A DNA stretch of 64,000 nucleotides from an uncultured Clostridia bacterium (GTDB lineage: Bacteria; Bacillota; Clostridia; Peptostreptococcales; Anaerovoracaceae): contig CALXBQ010000003.1 of assembly GCA_944386595.1 (NCBI GenBank), positions 1-64,000 on the forward strand, written 5' to 3'. The position numbers and the translations under genes are program-made. This document shows, one piece after another, positions 17,529-27,242 of this stretch. The first letter of the stretch is position 1. Each line of letters starts with the position of its first letter. A model generated the notes under the pieces. It was not told where the DNA came from and made no database searches. It saw only the letters and a program-made list of their open reading frames with translations.

Positions 17529-19205
17529 CTACTCTCCGGACAGCTCAAGCTCAACACCGTAGAAGCAGCAGTCGCCATATCCGGCCCAGTGTGGTACAAA
17601 GCCCTTAACTCTATGCTGAACCAGTCTTACCTTCTCTGCATGCCAGAGCGGAATCCATGCTGCGTCGTCCTGGATTACCAGCTTCTCGAGATCCTGATAT
17701 TCCTTAACACGTGCATCTTCATCCGTCATGTGTCTTGCAGCTTCTATTCTGTCCATAGCTTCAGTGTTGTAGTAATTGAAGGATCTGGTTACAGTTGAAT
17801 CATCGGAGAAGAACGTGTAGATGAAGTTATCCGGGTCATTGATGTCTGCATACCAGGTTGCCATGTACATAGGCAGTTCGCCTGTAGCGCGTACATCATA
17901 CCATGATGCTTCGTCCATCTGATCGATTGTTACGTTAACGCCTATTTCAGCAAACTGCTGCTGGATAATAGCTACCAGGTCAGTAGTTGCCTGATCGTCA
18001 TTAGCGGTAGTAGCAATGGTCATGTCAAATCCGTCAGGATATCCCGCTTCAGCCAGCAGTTCCTTTGCTCCTTCAGGATCGTAAGGAATCTCTTCCAGAT
18101 CTTCATTGTATCCTATAAGTCCCGGAGGATAGATTCCGTTTGCAGGAACTGCGGTTCCGGAATACATCTCTTCTATTATGGTTTCCTTATCGATAGCCAT
18201 CTGAAGCGCTTTTCTTACATTCACGTCATCAAACGGCTCGATCTTCTCGTTGATTGCAAGATAGGTTACACCAAGTACCGTCTTAGGAACGATGTTGTCG
18301 GACCATTCCTCTGACTCCTGATATTCAGGAATAAGATGTCTTGCAACGTCAAGGTCGAATATATCGGTCTGTCCCGATTCAAACAGCATCTTTTCAGTAT
18401 CTGCATCAGGTATTACCTTGATTACAACGCCTTCGATTGCAGGAGCTCCCTGCCAGTAATCAGGATTTGCCTCCAGATATACGTGGTCGTTAAGAACCCA
18501 TTCCTTAAGAATGAAAGGTCCGCATCCTACGGTATACTCCGGATCGTTTCCGAACTTGGTTACGCTCGGTCCGCCGCCTGCCTCGTCAGCCTCTTCACAG
18601 GCCTCTCTGTTAAGGATAGACCATCCCGGAACGCTCAGGGTAGCCAGGAACGGCGAATACGAATCCTCGAGAACGATATCGAAATTGTTATCATCGTGGA
18701 TAATTATTCCCTTTCCTTCTACTGTCTCCGAATTACCGTCAAGCACATCCTGCGCACCGGCTATCATGTTCATCCAGTCGGTGTTAAGGGCTGCTCTCTC
18801 AGGATCCAGCATGCTGTCTACCGTATAGAGCACGTCGTCCGAGGTTAAGGTTTCACCGTTAGTGAACGTTACTCCTTCTCTAAGCTTAAATGAATAAGTT
18901 TTTCCGTCATCAGAAATCGTCCAAGACTCTGCCAGGCCCGGAACAATTTCCAGTTCGCCGTCTTCATTAGCTTCAGTCTTTGTCAGAGTATCAAATACGT
19001 TAAGCTGAATGATATAGTCCGCAGTCGTCTGTCTCGGATCTCCTGATTCAATCTCATCGGTATAAGTAACTCTTAGTACATTTTCACCGTAGCCGTCATC
19101 ATACTTGACTCCCCCGGATTCTCCGCCGCTGTCGCCGCCGCATCCGGAAAGCAGCGTTATTACCATCGTCGCAGATAATAGGGTTGCCAATAACTTCCTT
19201 TTCAT
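17529..19205 (-). CDS. peptide-binding lipoprotein (SBP family 5)
   Basis: 558 residues. A signal peptide ends in a lipobox (ITLLSGC), followed by a Gly/Ser/Asp linker. The body is a family 5 periplasmic-binding fold with the usual segment VTFTNGETLTSDDV near the N-terminus. It is the first gene of the transporter operon 13476-19205 and has its own sigma-70 promoter. The ligand (peptide, nickel or other) cannot be told from sequence; the two adjacent Opp-type ATPases favour peptides. Confidence 0.88.
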   Translation of the reverse strand: MKRKLLATLLSATMVITLLSGCGGDSGGESGGVKYDDGYGENVLRVTYTDEIESGDPRQTTADYIIQLNVFDTLTKTEANEDGELEIVPGLAESWTISDDGKTYSFKLREGVTFTNGETLTSDDVLYTVDSMLDPERAALNTDWMNMIAGAQDVLDGNSETVEGKGIIIHDDNNFDIVLEDSYSPFLATLSVPGWSILNREACEEADEAGGGPSVTKFGNDPEYTVGCGPFILKEWVLNDHVYLEANPDYWQGAPAIEGVVIKVIPDADTEKMLFESGQTDIFDLDVARHLIPEYQESEEWSDNIVPKTVLGVTYLAINEKIEPFDDVNVRKALQMAIDKETIIEEMYSGTAVPANGIYPPGLIGYNEDLEEIPYDPEGAKELLAEAGYPDGFDMTIATTANDDQATTDLVAIIQQQFAEIGVNVTIDQMDEASWYDVRATGELPMYMATWYADINDPDNFIYTFFSDDSTVTRSFNYYNTEAMDRIEAARHMTDEDARVKEYQDLEKLVIQDDAAWIPLWHAEKVRLVQHRVKGFVPHWAGYGDCCFYGVELELSGE

Positions 19206-19277
19206 GTTCTCGCCTCCTTGATGAGTAAAATAGCATCAGCGACATCTGCTAAGTCCAGAAATCACTAAGTTGCTTAC

Positions 19278-19307
19278 ATCATACCCTCCCCCCGGGCATT
19301 CTGTCAA
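19278..19307 (-). promoter_or_regulatory. sigma-70 promoter for the first peptide-transporter operon
   Basis: The minus strand reads TTGACA, an 18-bp G-rich spacer, then TATGAT, about 73 bp upstream of the ATG of the binding protein. Confidence 0.6.
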
Positions 19308-19425
19308 GATATATTCTGTAAATTGATACTATTTAAACTAATAATAGAAATTGTATCACAGAGAATATTTATAGAATTATGTATTTATTCGACATGGTTG
19401 TGGTATCAAACATTTTAGCAAACTT

Positions 19426-19462
19426 TAAAAGAGCTCGCTGCATGTGCCACGAGCTCTTTTGA
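19426..19462. terminator. bidirectional terminator after the MFS gene
   Basis: AAAAGAGCTCG and CGAGCTCTTTT are perfect arms around a 12-nt loop. The A/T tracts serve both strands. The remaining bases between 19206 and 19494 hold only the promoter above. Confidence 0.75.
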
Positions 19463-19494
19463 TATATCAGGGCTTTCTAAATCCCTGCCGCCCC

Positions 19495-20871
19495 CTACCT
19501 GTCCTTTCCCCTGAACGCCGACATGAAAACGCCGAGAATGCACAGTGCTATGAACACGGTAAAGGATATCTTCATCGTTCTGACAAGGTCGGCCGCCGGC
19601 GACTCCTCCAGCGACATGGCGCCTATGGTTATGCCCATTACAACGCTTACAACGCCCATGCTTGCAGACTGTCCGTAGGTCCTCATGGTCGCCACTATGG
19701 AGTTTGCCACACTGTAGTCCTCCGGTCCGACGCAGTCCATTATCGCATTGGTGTTAGGGGACGCAAACATGGAGAATCCGAAGCCGGCTGTCATGAGAGA
19801 TGCGATGACGTACCACAGGCCCGTCGTCTCGTTTAGCCTCGAGAACATTACGAGAGCCAGAACGCAAAGGAGCATTCCGCATGTGGCAAGCTTGTACGGC
19901 TTTATCCGGTCTGAAAGGGCTCCCATGGCAGGTGAGAACAAAGCCTGCATCAGCGGCATCACGATGAGGATAAGTCCTGCCGTCTGTGAGGTGAAATCCA
20001 TTACCACCTGCAGGTAGATGCTCACGAGGTAGCTTATGGCGTAGGTGGCGCCGTAGTTTAAAAGGGCCGCCAGACTGGAAAGAGTGAAAGGGGCGCTCTT
20101 TGTGAACATCGTTATCTTCATCACCGGATTTGTCTTTTTTCTCTCTATCAGTACGAATATAACTCCCAGGGCTATTCCCGCCGCAAAGATAAACGGTCCC
20201 GACTTCATGGCCGTCAGATTTCCGAGTCCGTAGAGGCTCACTGCGATGGCTCCTATGTAGAACAGGTTTCCCGCAACGTCGGGCCCTGCCTCAGGCGCAT
20301 TTTTCGTATCCTTCGGAATGCTTTTATATCCCTCAAAAAACGCAATGGCGGCCGCTATCGCTGCGGCTCCGAAAACCGCGTGCCAGCTCATATAGTGATT
20401 CAGGAAGCCTCCGATTACAGGCCCCGCCGAAAGCCCCACGTAGGTGGCGGCTGTGGACAGGCCCAGAACCCTGCCCCTCTCGCTGTCGGGATACGCGCTG
20501 ATTAAAATTGCGTTATTTGTCGAAAAGATCATGGCCGCTGCAGCGCCCTGAAGCGCGCGCAAAAAAAGCAGAACCCAGATGTTCCAGGCAAACACGCACA
20601 GCACGGATATGGTTAAAAATCCGCCTACGCCTGCCAGAAACACCCGTCTTCTGCCTGATATGTCCGCAACGCTCCCGAAAGGCACGCTGAGAGCAGCTAC
20701 GGATATGGTGTACGCCGTCACTATCCATCCGGCCATGGCTCCTCCAACGTTGAAGTCTCCTTCCATAGCCGGAATGGACAGATTAAGGGCGCTGCCCATA
20801 AACGTCGTTATGAACGCCGTTATCATTGCCGCCTTGAGAACGGCTTTTCTGCTCTTCTCTTCGCCTTCCAT
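19495..20871 (-). CDS. MFS transporter (drug:H+ antiporter-like)
   Basis: 458 residues with about 14 hydrophobic segments. The motif-A loop between helices 2 and 3 reads GSVADISGRRRVFLAG, and WIVTAYTISVAALSVPFG is typical of the DHA2 group. It probably exports a small molecule; the substrate is unknown. It ends at a bidirectional terminator and may share a transcript with the small PepSY-like protein upstream. Confidence 0.82.
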   Translation of the reverse strand: MEGEEKSRKAVLKAAMITAFITTFMGSALNLSIPAMEGDFNVGGAMAGWIVTAYTISVAALSVPFGSVADISGRRRVFLAGVGGFLTISVLCVFAWNIWVLLFLRALQGAAAAMIFSTNNAILISAYPDSERGRVLGLSTAATYVGLSAGPVIGGFLNHYMSWHAVFGAAAIAAAIAFFEGYKSIPKDTKNAPEAGPDVAGNLFYIGAIAVSLYGLGNLTAMKSGPFIFAAGIALGVIFVLIERKKTNPVMKITMFTKSAPFTLSSLAALLNYGATYAISYLVSIYLQVVMDFTSQTAGLILIVMPLMQALFSPAMGALSDRIKPYKLATCGMLLCVLALVMFSRLNETTGLWYVIASLMTAGFGFSMFASPNTNAIMDCVGPEDYSVANSIVATMRTYGQSASMGVVSVVMGITIGAMSLEESPAADLVRTMKISFTVFIALCILGVFMSAFRGKDR

Positions 20872-20887
20872 TTTCCTTTTTAGTCGG

Positions 20888-21271
20888 CTAATCTACATAG
20901 AGCTGTCCGTGACGGCCGCTCTCCATTCCGGTAATCTGCCCGAAACCGCCGACCTCTATGTTGTACCACATATCGCCGCTCTGAATGACGAATTCGTACT
21001 CGTTCCAGAGGCCCTCGTTTTCGTAGGTGGCCTGAATCACCTCTCCGCCTCCTGCCGCATCAAGGGCTATGGCTCTTGCGTGATTTCCGTCCACCCTGAA
21101 CGTAAAGATCAGCGCCAGCGCGATGACCGCCACCGCGGCAACGGCTCCTGCGATTATACCGATTATTCCTCCCGTCGATAACTTTTTCTTCTTTTTAACC
21201 GGCTCTTCTGCCGTGTTTTCTTCTCTTATCTCCGTTACAGCCGTAACATTGGTTCTTTCTTCTGTATTCAT
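20888..21271 (-). CDS. membrane-anchored PepSY-like protein
   Basis: About 127 residues: a charged cytoplasmic N-terminus with a lysine cluster (VKKKKKLS), one membrane helix (IIGIIAGAVAAVAVIALALI), then an external domain. The external part (HARAIALDAAGGG ... NEYEFVIQSGDMWYNIEV) resembles a single PepSY domain, a fold linked to protease inhibition or surface binding. GGAGGAGG precedes the ATG at 21271, so the longer frame is not used. The role is unknown. Confidence 0.65.
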   Translation of the reverse strand: MNTEERTNVTAVTEIREENTAEEPVKKKKKLSTGGIIGIIAGAVAAVAVIALALIFTFRVDGNHARAIALDAAGGGEVIQATYENEGLWNEYEFVIQSGDMWYNIEVGGFGQITGMESGRHGQLYVD

Positions 21272-21343
21272 AATAATGCCTCCTCCGTTAAGTATGGCCC
21301 TATGATACACGAGAAACATTAAAACTACATTAAGAAACCGGAA

Positions 21344-22966
21344 TTAAATTCTGCTGAAGCGGATTTTTCCGCCGACTATGGTCATTGCGGCCTTTATGTC
21401 CTTTATATGCGCAGGCTCCGCCTCGAAAAGGTTTTCTTCGAGGACGGTTATGTCCGCGTCAAAGCCTTCAGCTATCATTCCGCGATGGCTTTCTGCGTTG
21501 CACGCAAAGGCTGAAGTCTTTGTGTAATCCTCCACCGATTCTTCCACGGTCAGGCCTTCTTCAGGATACCATCCGCCTTCAGGAAATCCGTCGTAATCCT
21601 TTCTCGTCACCGCCGTATAGATGTTCGGCATAGGATTGAAGGTCTCCACCGGGCAGTCCGTTCCGAAAGGCGTCTTTATGCCCATGTCCCTGAGAGTCTT
21701 CCAGTTGTAGCTCGTCTTCATTCGCTCTTTTCCGACCCTGCTTTCGGCAACGTGAAGATCGTACTCTATGAATACCGGCTGGATGTAGGCGATTATTCCG
21801 CCCTTCTTCATTCTCTCCATTATATCCTCATTGAGGATTTGAGCGTGAACGATGCCGTCTCTCGTCGAAACGTCAGGGTACTCGGCCCTGGCAGCTTCTA
21901 TGGCTGTCACCGCCTGTTCCGCCGCCGCATCTCCTATGCAGTGGATAGCCACCGCCATGCCCTCCTTATGGGCTTTCTTGACGTCGTGAGCCAGATCTTC
22001 CGCCGTCTTATATATTCCGATTCCTCTGTTTCCCGGATCGTCGGAATAGTCCTCCTTAAGCCACGCCGTCCTTGCTCCAAGGGAACCGTCGGCAAACAGC
22101 TTTCTCGGTCCGAAGGTGAAGTTTCCGAAGGACATTCCCGTCCTGTACCCCAAAGCCTTAAATTCGTCAAAGGTTTCATCGCCGCTTAAGGAGCACTGCT
22201 CGTATACCCTTATCGGCAGTCTGTCCTCCTCGCATAGCTCTTTAAAGGCCTGAATGACAGCCTTGAAGTTTTTGCCCGGAAGAGTTGTCATATCGTCGCT
22301 CTGAACCTGGGTCAGTCCCGCTTCCGCAGCCGCCTGCGCCGCAGCGACTATCATTTCCTTTATCTCTTCTACAGACGGTTCAGGAAGCTTCTCGAAAATG
22401 GCACCGAACATCTCCTGCATGACTCCCGTCGGTTCGCCGCCCTCGTCGACCTTGAAGGCTCCCGACTCAGGCTGGGGACTTCCCTTGCCTATTCCTATCT
22501 TCTCAAGAGCCGCAGAGTTCAGCGACGCCACGTGACAGCATATTCTGAGGGCGATTACCGGGTGCTTCTCCGACGCCTTATCCAGGTCGTACCTGTCTAT
22601 ATGTCTTTTGTCCTCCCAGTTATCGTCGTTCCAGCCATAGCACATAACCCAGCTTCCCTCGGGAATCTGCTTATCGTCTATATACGATTTTATAGCGCAT
22701 ACGGCTTCGTCTATGTTCTTGGTCCCGGAAAGGTCCAGCTGAGACATGTTGTATCCCACGTTGAGAAGGTGCATGTGGCTGTCGTTGAATCCCGGCAAAG
22801 CAAGCCGTCCGCTCAGGTCTACCTTTTCGGCATCATCAGGCGCAAAGGCTGTAACCTCGCTGTCCGAGCCGACCTTTTTTATCACGCCGTCCTCAATGTA
22901 TACGGCCTGTTCAAATCCGCCTTTTCCCGTATATATCTTTCCACCTGTAAGAAGCAATCCGCTCAT
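21344..22966 (-). CDS. metal-dependent amidohydrolase, YtcJ-like
   Basis: 540 residues of the amidohydrolase superfamily (COG1574). The N-terminal beta-sandwich (LLLTGGKIYTG) is followed by the metal motif HxH (FNDSHMHLL), later histidines in AIHCIGDAAAE and DGIVHAQIL, and the aspartate in PFGTDCPVETFNP. Members act on amide or formamide groups; the natural substrate of this one is not evident. It lies alone between terminators. Confidence 0.85.
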   Translation of the reverse strand: MSGLLLTGGKIYTGKGGFEQAVYIEDGVIKKVGSDSEVTAFAPDDAEKVDLSGRLALPGFNDSHMHLLNVGYNMSQLDLSGTKNIDEAVCAIKSYIDDKQIPEGSWVMCYGWNDDNWEDKRHIDRYDLDKASEKHPVIALRICCHVASLNSAALEKIGIGKGSPQPESGAFKVDEGGEPTGVMQEMFGAIFEKLPEPSVEEIKEMIVAAAQAAAEAGLTQVQSDDMTTLPGKNFKAVIQAFKELCEEDRLPIRVYEQCSLSGDETFDEFKALGYRTGMSFGNFTFGPRKLFADGSLGARTAWLKEDYSDDPGNRGIGIYKTAEDLAHDVKKAHKEGMAVAIHCIGDAAAEQAVTAIEAARAEYPDVSTRDGIVHAQILNEDIMERMKKGGIIAYIQPVFIEYDLHVAESRVGKERMKTSYNWKTLRDMGIKTPFGTDCPVETFNPMPNIYTAVTRKDYDGFPEGGWYPEEGLTVEESVEDYTKTSAFACNAESHRGMIAEGFDADITVLEENLFEAEPAHIKDIKAAMTIVGGKIRFSRI

Positions 22967-23016
22967 TTTTCATCCGCCTTTCTTCCTGCGACATTTGATA
23001 TATTTTATCCAACATA

Positions 23017-23046
23017 AAAAGGGTATCACAACGATACCCTTTTTTC
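23017..23046. terminator. terminator after the DUF3343 gene
   Basis: AAAAAGGGTATC and GATACCCTTTTT form a strong stem with a short loop and T runs on both strands. Confidence 0.75.
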
Positions 23047-23079
23047 AAGTTTCACATTTTGTCCGGCATGCGGCGTCAG

Positions 23080-23316
23080 TTACGCCTCGCACTGCCAGAT
23101 CCCTTCCGTTTCGATGTCTCCCGCTTCTGCGATGGCCCGGACCCTTTCCTCTTCGGAGAGAGGGGAAGCCCACGCCATGCCGCATCCGGCGGACAGAACT
23201 CTCGGAACCGGAATGAGGCGGCCCTCTATGCCCAGCTCTTTACACCGCTTTTCAAAGGCGATTGCGTCTGCAGTAACGTGAAATGTAACTACTGTTTTAA
23301 TTTCTTTTTTTCTCAT
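23080..23316 (-). CDS. DUF3343 protein, putative Se/S carrier
   Basis: A 78-residue protein with a conserved cysteine motif (SAGCGMAWASPLSEEE) typical of DUF3343, proposed to carry selenium or sulfur. It overlaps yedF by four bases (ATGA) and closes the cluster aminotransferase-yedE-yedF-DUF3343. Its genomic company here fits a selenium-transfer role; the biochemistry is not established. Confidence 0.8.
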   Translation of the reverse strand: MRKKEIKTVVTFHVTADAIAFEKRCKELGIEGRLIPVPRVLSAGCGMAWASPLSEEERVRAIAEAGDIETEGIWQCEA

Positions 23317-23516
23317 CTGATGATTACCTCAAAGCCATCTTCTGTCTCATTAGAAGTATAGCTGAGGCCTTTGCTCTTTGCAAGCTTTTCTACGTTCATT
23401 TTCTGATGAGGTTCGGTTACGAGAACCTTCACCTGCTCGTTTGACTCCTTGAGAGCCTGATCTGTAAGCATGATAGGTTCCGGGCAGGAGAGTCCTCTTG
23501 CGTCTACTGTTTTCAT
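23313..23516 (-). CDS. yedF: TusA/YedF-like sulfur or selenium carrier
   Basis: A 67-residue TusA-fold protein. The active-site region reads DARGLSCPEPIM with the conserved Cys-Pro. Full-length YedF proteins have an extra C-terminal domain; this one is the TusA domain only, with DUF3343 as a separate downstream gene. It follows yedE by 13 bp. Confidence 0.85.
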   Translation of the reverse strand: MKTVDARGLSCPEPIMLTDQALKESNEQVKVLVTEPHQKMNVEKLAKSKGLSYTSNETEDGFEVIIR

Positions 23517-23529
23517 TCTTTGTCCCTCC

Positions 23530-24630
23530 TTATTTTCCTTCGCTTCTCTTATTGCCGAACGCTATTATGAAGCATGCGATTATGCAGATGATAACGGCAA
23601 CCTTTCCGTAGAAAGGAACTGCTCCGGCTACTACCTCTCCGGTTTCGGCATTGACTGCGGTTGCGCTTGCGGCAAGACCGAAGTTATGAGCAAGCGCTGC
23701 GCCGATGAACATTCCGGCTACGGTAAATGCGGAGTCGGAAGATCCCTGGCCTGCGAGAATGAGCTGTCTCAGCGGGCATCCGCCTGCCAGAACTGCGGCA
23801 AATCCTACAGTGTACATTCCGAGGATATTCCACAGATGCTCGGAGTGAGCGATAACTCCCGGGGTGTCGAATGCAAGCTTGAAGTTGCCCATAGCGATGT
23901 TGTAGATGAGCATCACTACGAACAGTCCTGCGATAACGCAGAGAAGGTCGAAGTTCTTCATCAGGAATACGTCTCTCAGACTTCCCGCAAAGCACATTCT
24001 GGACTTCTGCGCAAATGCTCCGAAGAGAAGTCCTCCTACGAGGGAAAGTACCAGTGGAGCGTGCATGCTTCCCGGACCGGTTTCGCTGAACTTCAGGATA
24101 GACGGTACGAAGATGAGCAGCGCAAGGATTCCCAGCATGAGTACAGGGAGCACTCCGCCTGCCATTCTGTTGGTAACGTGAGCGCGGCCCAGGGTGAATC
24201 CCTTCTTGAGAGCCACAACGCCCGTTGCAACGCCGCCTGCAAAACCGATAAGAGCAACCCATGCGTTAAGGTCGCCTGCGGACATTCTGATAACCATTCT
24301 CAGCGGGCATCCCAAGAATACCAGAGAACCGATAACGATAATAATTCCCAGTACAAATCTGATTGCAGGGGAAGATCCTGCCGTTGAACGGTACTCCTTC
24401 GTTGCCACGGAGATAGCGAACGCTCCGAGAACCAGACCTATGATTTCAGGTCTTGCATACTGTACCGTAGCCGTGGTCTGAAGACCGAGAGCTCCTGCCG
24501 TATCTCTGATGAAGCAGGCGATACAGAATGCCATGTTGGCAGGGTTACCGAAGTAGGCAAGCGCCGCAGCGATAGCTCCGCAGAGAACTCCGGCGAGAGC
24601 AAGCCACTTCTTAGATGATGACATGTTCAT
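23530..24630 (-). CDS. yedE: YedE-family putative selenium transporter
   Basis: 366 residues, about nine to ten membrane helices, built from two YeeE/YedE repeats with conserved cysteines (FLGCPLRMVIRMSAG and LAGGCPLRQLILAGQG). Family members next to selD and yedF are proposed to import a selenium species. It lies between the class V aminotransferase and yedF in the same orientation. Confidence 0.85.
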   Translation of the reverse strand: MNMSSSKKWLALAGVLCGAIAAALAYFGNPANMAFCIACFIRDTAGALGLQTTATVQYARPEIIGLVLGAFAISVATKEYRSTAGSSPAIRFVLGIIIVIGSLVFLGCPLRMVIRMSAGDLNAWVALIGFAGGVATGVVALKKGFTLGRAHVTNRMAGGVLPVLMLGILALLIFVPSILKFSETGPGSMHAPLVLSLVGGLLFGAFAQKSRMCFAGSLRDVFLMKNFDLLCVIAGLFVVMLIYNIAMGNFKLAFDTPGVIAHSEHLWNILGMYTVGFAAVLAGGCPLRQLILAGQGSSDSAFTVAGMFIGAALAHNFGLAASATAVNAETGEVVAGAVPFYGKVAVIICIIACFIIAFGNKRSEGK

Positions 24631-24665
24631 ATAAATAAGTTCCTCCTATAATATATTTACGGCAG

Positions 24666-25817
24666 TCAATTTTCCTCGGAAAATTCCTCGGATATTTCTC
24701 TTACCGCGCGTATCGCAGCATCTATCTCTTCTCCCGTATTAAAGTACGACATGCTGAATCGTACCGCCCCCTGATCCACGGTTCCCAGGCTCTCGTGCAT
24801 CTCAGGCGCGCAGTGAGCTCCAGGCCTCGTGGCTATATCGTAATCCATGCTGAGTATATCGCTTATTTCCGATGAATCGGCGTTTCCGATGTTAAGAGCC
24901 ACCACAGGGCACCTGACTTCCGCGTCAAAATCCCCGTAAAGCTTGACTCCCGGAATGTCCCTTACACCTTCCACAAAACGCTTCATCAGGTTTTGTTCCT
25001 TCTCCCTGATTTCATCAATCCCGGTCTTTTCTATAAAGTCTATGGCCGCCGAAAGTCCCGCTATACCGTGACCATTAAGGGTTCCCGCCTCAAGGGCCGT
25101 AGGCATTTCCGACGGGTGGTGACGGTTATACGTATCCACGCCGCTTCCGCCCCTCTTAAGAGGCTCTATCTCAAGTCCCTCTCTCACGCACATTCCGCCC
25201 GTGCCCTGAGGCCCCAGAAGACTCTTGTGCCCCGTGAAGCAGAGAACGTCTATATTCATCTTCTCAACGTCTATAGGAAGGACTCCCGCCGTCTGGGAGG
25301 CGTCCACTATGAAGAGCAGTCCGTGGGCTTTGGCGATTCTTCCCACCGCCTCTATATCGTTTACGTTTCCCGTAAGATTGGACCCGTGGGTCAGCACGAT
25401 GGCCCTGGTGTTGTCTCTGATGTTCTTTTCTATGTCGTCCGTAAGGAGCCTTCCCTTCCCGTCACACTCTATCAAAGTCAGCTCGGCTCCTGCCTCTTCT
25501 CTCTCATACAAAGGCCGCAGCACCGAGTTATGCTCCATTACGCTGGAAATCACGTGATCGCCCGGCTTTATGAGTCCGTGTATGGCTATATTAAGGCTCT
25601 CCGTGGAATTGGCGGTAAATACCACCTGCTTCGGATTCTTTACACCGAAAAACCCGGCTATCTTATCCCGGGCTCCGTATATGGTTCTTGCCGCATCAAG
25701 GGCGGCTTCTGTAGTTCCTCTTCCCGCATTTCCGAGAGAAGTCATGGCAAAAACCACAGCGTCTATTACCTCCTGCGGTTTCCTTCTGCTCGTAGCGGCG
25801 TTATCCAAGTAAATCAT
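24666..25817 (-). CDS. aminotransferase class V / cysteine desulfurase-like protein
   Basis: 383 residues with the class V PLP fold. The PLP lysine is in LCFTGHKSLLGPQGTGG near residue 198, and a C-terminal cysteine lies in RPGAHCAPEMHESLG. It resembles the desulfurase subfamily commonly found beside yedE/yedF in selenium gene clusters, where it may liberate S or Se from cysteine or selenocysteine. It is not the Isc or Suf type, as no scaffold gene is adjacent. Confidence 0.82.
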   Translation of the reverse strand: MIYLDNAATSRRKPQEVIDAVVFAMTSLGNAGRGTTEAALDAARTIYGARDKIAGFFGVKNPKQVVFTANSTESLNIAIHGLIKPGDHVISSVMEHNSVLRPLYEREEAGAELTLIECDGKGRLLTDDIEKNIRDNTRAIVLTHGSNLTGNVNDIEAVGRIAKAHGLLFIVDASQTAGVLPIDVEKMNIDVLCFTGHKSLLGPQGTGGMCVREGLEIEPLKRGGSGVDTYNRHHPSEMPTALEAGTLNGHGIAGLSAAIDFIEKTGIDEIREKEQNLMKRFVEGVRDIPGVKLYGDFDAEVRCPVVALNIGNADSSEISDILSMDYDIATRPGAHCAPEMHESLGTVDQGAVRFSMSYFNTGEEIDAAIRAVREISEEFSEEN

Positions 25818-25928
25818 TGAAATTTCCCCGTTTCTTTACCTTGTAATTATATCATTTCAAGGGTTTTGCGGTCTAATTGATATTGCGTATGAACGCCGTA
25901 TGAGGCATTGAAAAAATCTATAAAAAAA

Positions 25929-25968
25929 CGCTTCAGCATCACCATTTACAGGTTTACTGAAGCGCTCG
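25929..25968 (-). terminator. intrinsic terminator after selD
   Basis: CGCTTCAG pairs with CTGAAGCG around a 21-nt loop and is followed on the minus strand by TTTTTTTATAG. It separates selD from the aminotransferase gene, whose own -10-like TATAAT lies near 25850. Confidence 0.8.
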
Positions 25969-25971
25969 GTA

Positions 25972-27012
25972 CTATTTCAGATATATCAGCTTTTCACCCT
26001 TTGGCAAGGCGCGTCCTGCAATGCACGCTCCGCCGTCAGGCTCTGCCTCCTTAAGCTCTCTGAGAAAGTCCTCCGCCTCTTCCTCCGGCACGGCAAACAG
26101 AAGGCCTCCCGACGTCTGAGGATCGTAGAGAAGGTCCTCATATACGTCCTCGATACCGCCCTTTTCGACCTGGTCCTGTCTGTGGCCCATATTGCTGTAT
26201 GCTCCCGCCGGAACCAGTCCCATGGACGCATACTCAACGGCGCCCTCTATGTAGTTTATGGACCTGGTGTAAAGCTCAAGGGATACGCCGCTTGCTTCTG
26301 CCATCTCGCAGCAGTGGCCTATTACACCAAAGCCCGTAATGTCGGTGCAGGCGTGAACAGTGTACTTCTCCGAAACGCGCTTTGCAGTCTTATTCAATCT
26401 GCTCATTACGGCTACTGCCGCCGCTTCGGCTTCGGCAGAGGCCATGCCTCCCTTGACGGCCGTGTTAATGACGCCGCTTCCCACCTTCTTTGTTAAGATG
26501 AGAACGTCACCTGCTGCGGCTCCGTGATTCTTATATACCTTATCCGGGTGAACAAAACCCGAAACGCACAGGCCGTACTTAGGCTCGTCGTCCTGAACGG
26601 AGTGACCGCCTACCAGCACTGCCCCCGTTTCCTTCACCTTATCCGCTCCGCCCCGGAGGATTTCGCCCAGAATCTCAACGTCAAGGCAGTTCGGAAAGCA
26701 AACTATGTTGAGGGCCACCTTAGGCTCTCCGCCCATGGCGTATACGTCGCTTAAGGCATTGGCCGCGGCTATCTGTCCGAAGGTGTAAGGGTCGTCCACC
26801 ACGGGAGTGAAAAAGTCAACGGTCTGAATCATGGCCGTCTCATCGTTTATTTTGTATATGGCTGCATCGTCTGAAGTTTCGATACCCACGAGGAGATTGT
26901 CGTCGTGGAATTTCGGCAGCTTGCCCAGAACCTGAGCAAGGGTCTCGGGACCTATCTTTGCCGCTCAGCCGCTGGTCTTCGACATCTGAGTCAGCTTTAT
27001 TTTCTCAGCCAT
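25972..27012 (-). CDS. selD: selenide, water dikinase (selenoprotein)
   Basis: 346 residues including selenocysteine at codon 16 (UGA at 26967-26965). The protein makes selenophosphate from selenide and ATP for tRNA-Sec charging. The context is KTSG-U-AAKIG, the conserved active-site motif, and the frame continues unbroken into [11 protein letters not shown] and the ATP-binding domain. An ATG-initiated frame without the UGA would start only at 26889 and lose the active site, so read-through is the correct model. AGAAGGTG precedes the ATG at 27012. Twelve bases after the UGA a small hairpin (GGTC-CCGA-GACC) can act as the selenocysteine insertion signal. Confidence 0.93.
26941..26967 (-). promoter_or_regulatory. 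Sec UGA and candidate bSECIS hairpin of selD
   Basis: The UGA at 26967-26965 is followed after 12 nt by GGTC-CCGA-GACC, a 4-bp stem with a 4-nt loop. The spacing equals that in both grdB genes here. Longer pairing was not modelled. Confidence 0.55.
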
Positions 27013-27242
27013 GGGGACACCTTCTTTCTCTTTAAATATCTGTGTTATGAATGGCGTATGCGCCAAATGTGCCGTATGTACCGTATATGTCGGCGTTCGA
27101 CTTAAACGGCAAAAATTGCACATTTTGTCGAACACCCGCCGTGTGAGCCGTCCAGACAGTCAGGCCGGAAGGCGCAGGTCGTAATGTGCAGTCAGTCAAA
27201 GTGCAGGCTGCGCGCCGTAAAGCGCAGACGCCGGACTTAAAA
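27013..27242. other. intergenic region between grdD and selD
   Basis: No gene is supported. Between about 27092 and 27135 the arms GTTCGAC and GTCGAAC flank an AT-rich core. From about 27140 to 27235 the sequence is a loose array of ~10-nt GC-rich units (GTGCAG, GCGCAG, AGCGCAGAC) resembling the stretch at 160-250. The selD promoter was not identified with confidence. Confidence 0.35.

Noticed and set aside
19443..19460. TGGCAC on the minus strand as a fifth sigma-54 promoter
   Set aside because: There is no TTGC at the right distance and the bases form the loop of a bidirectional terminator.
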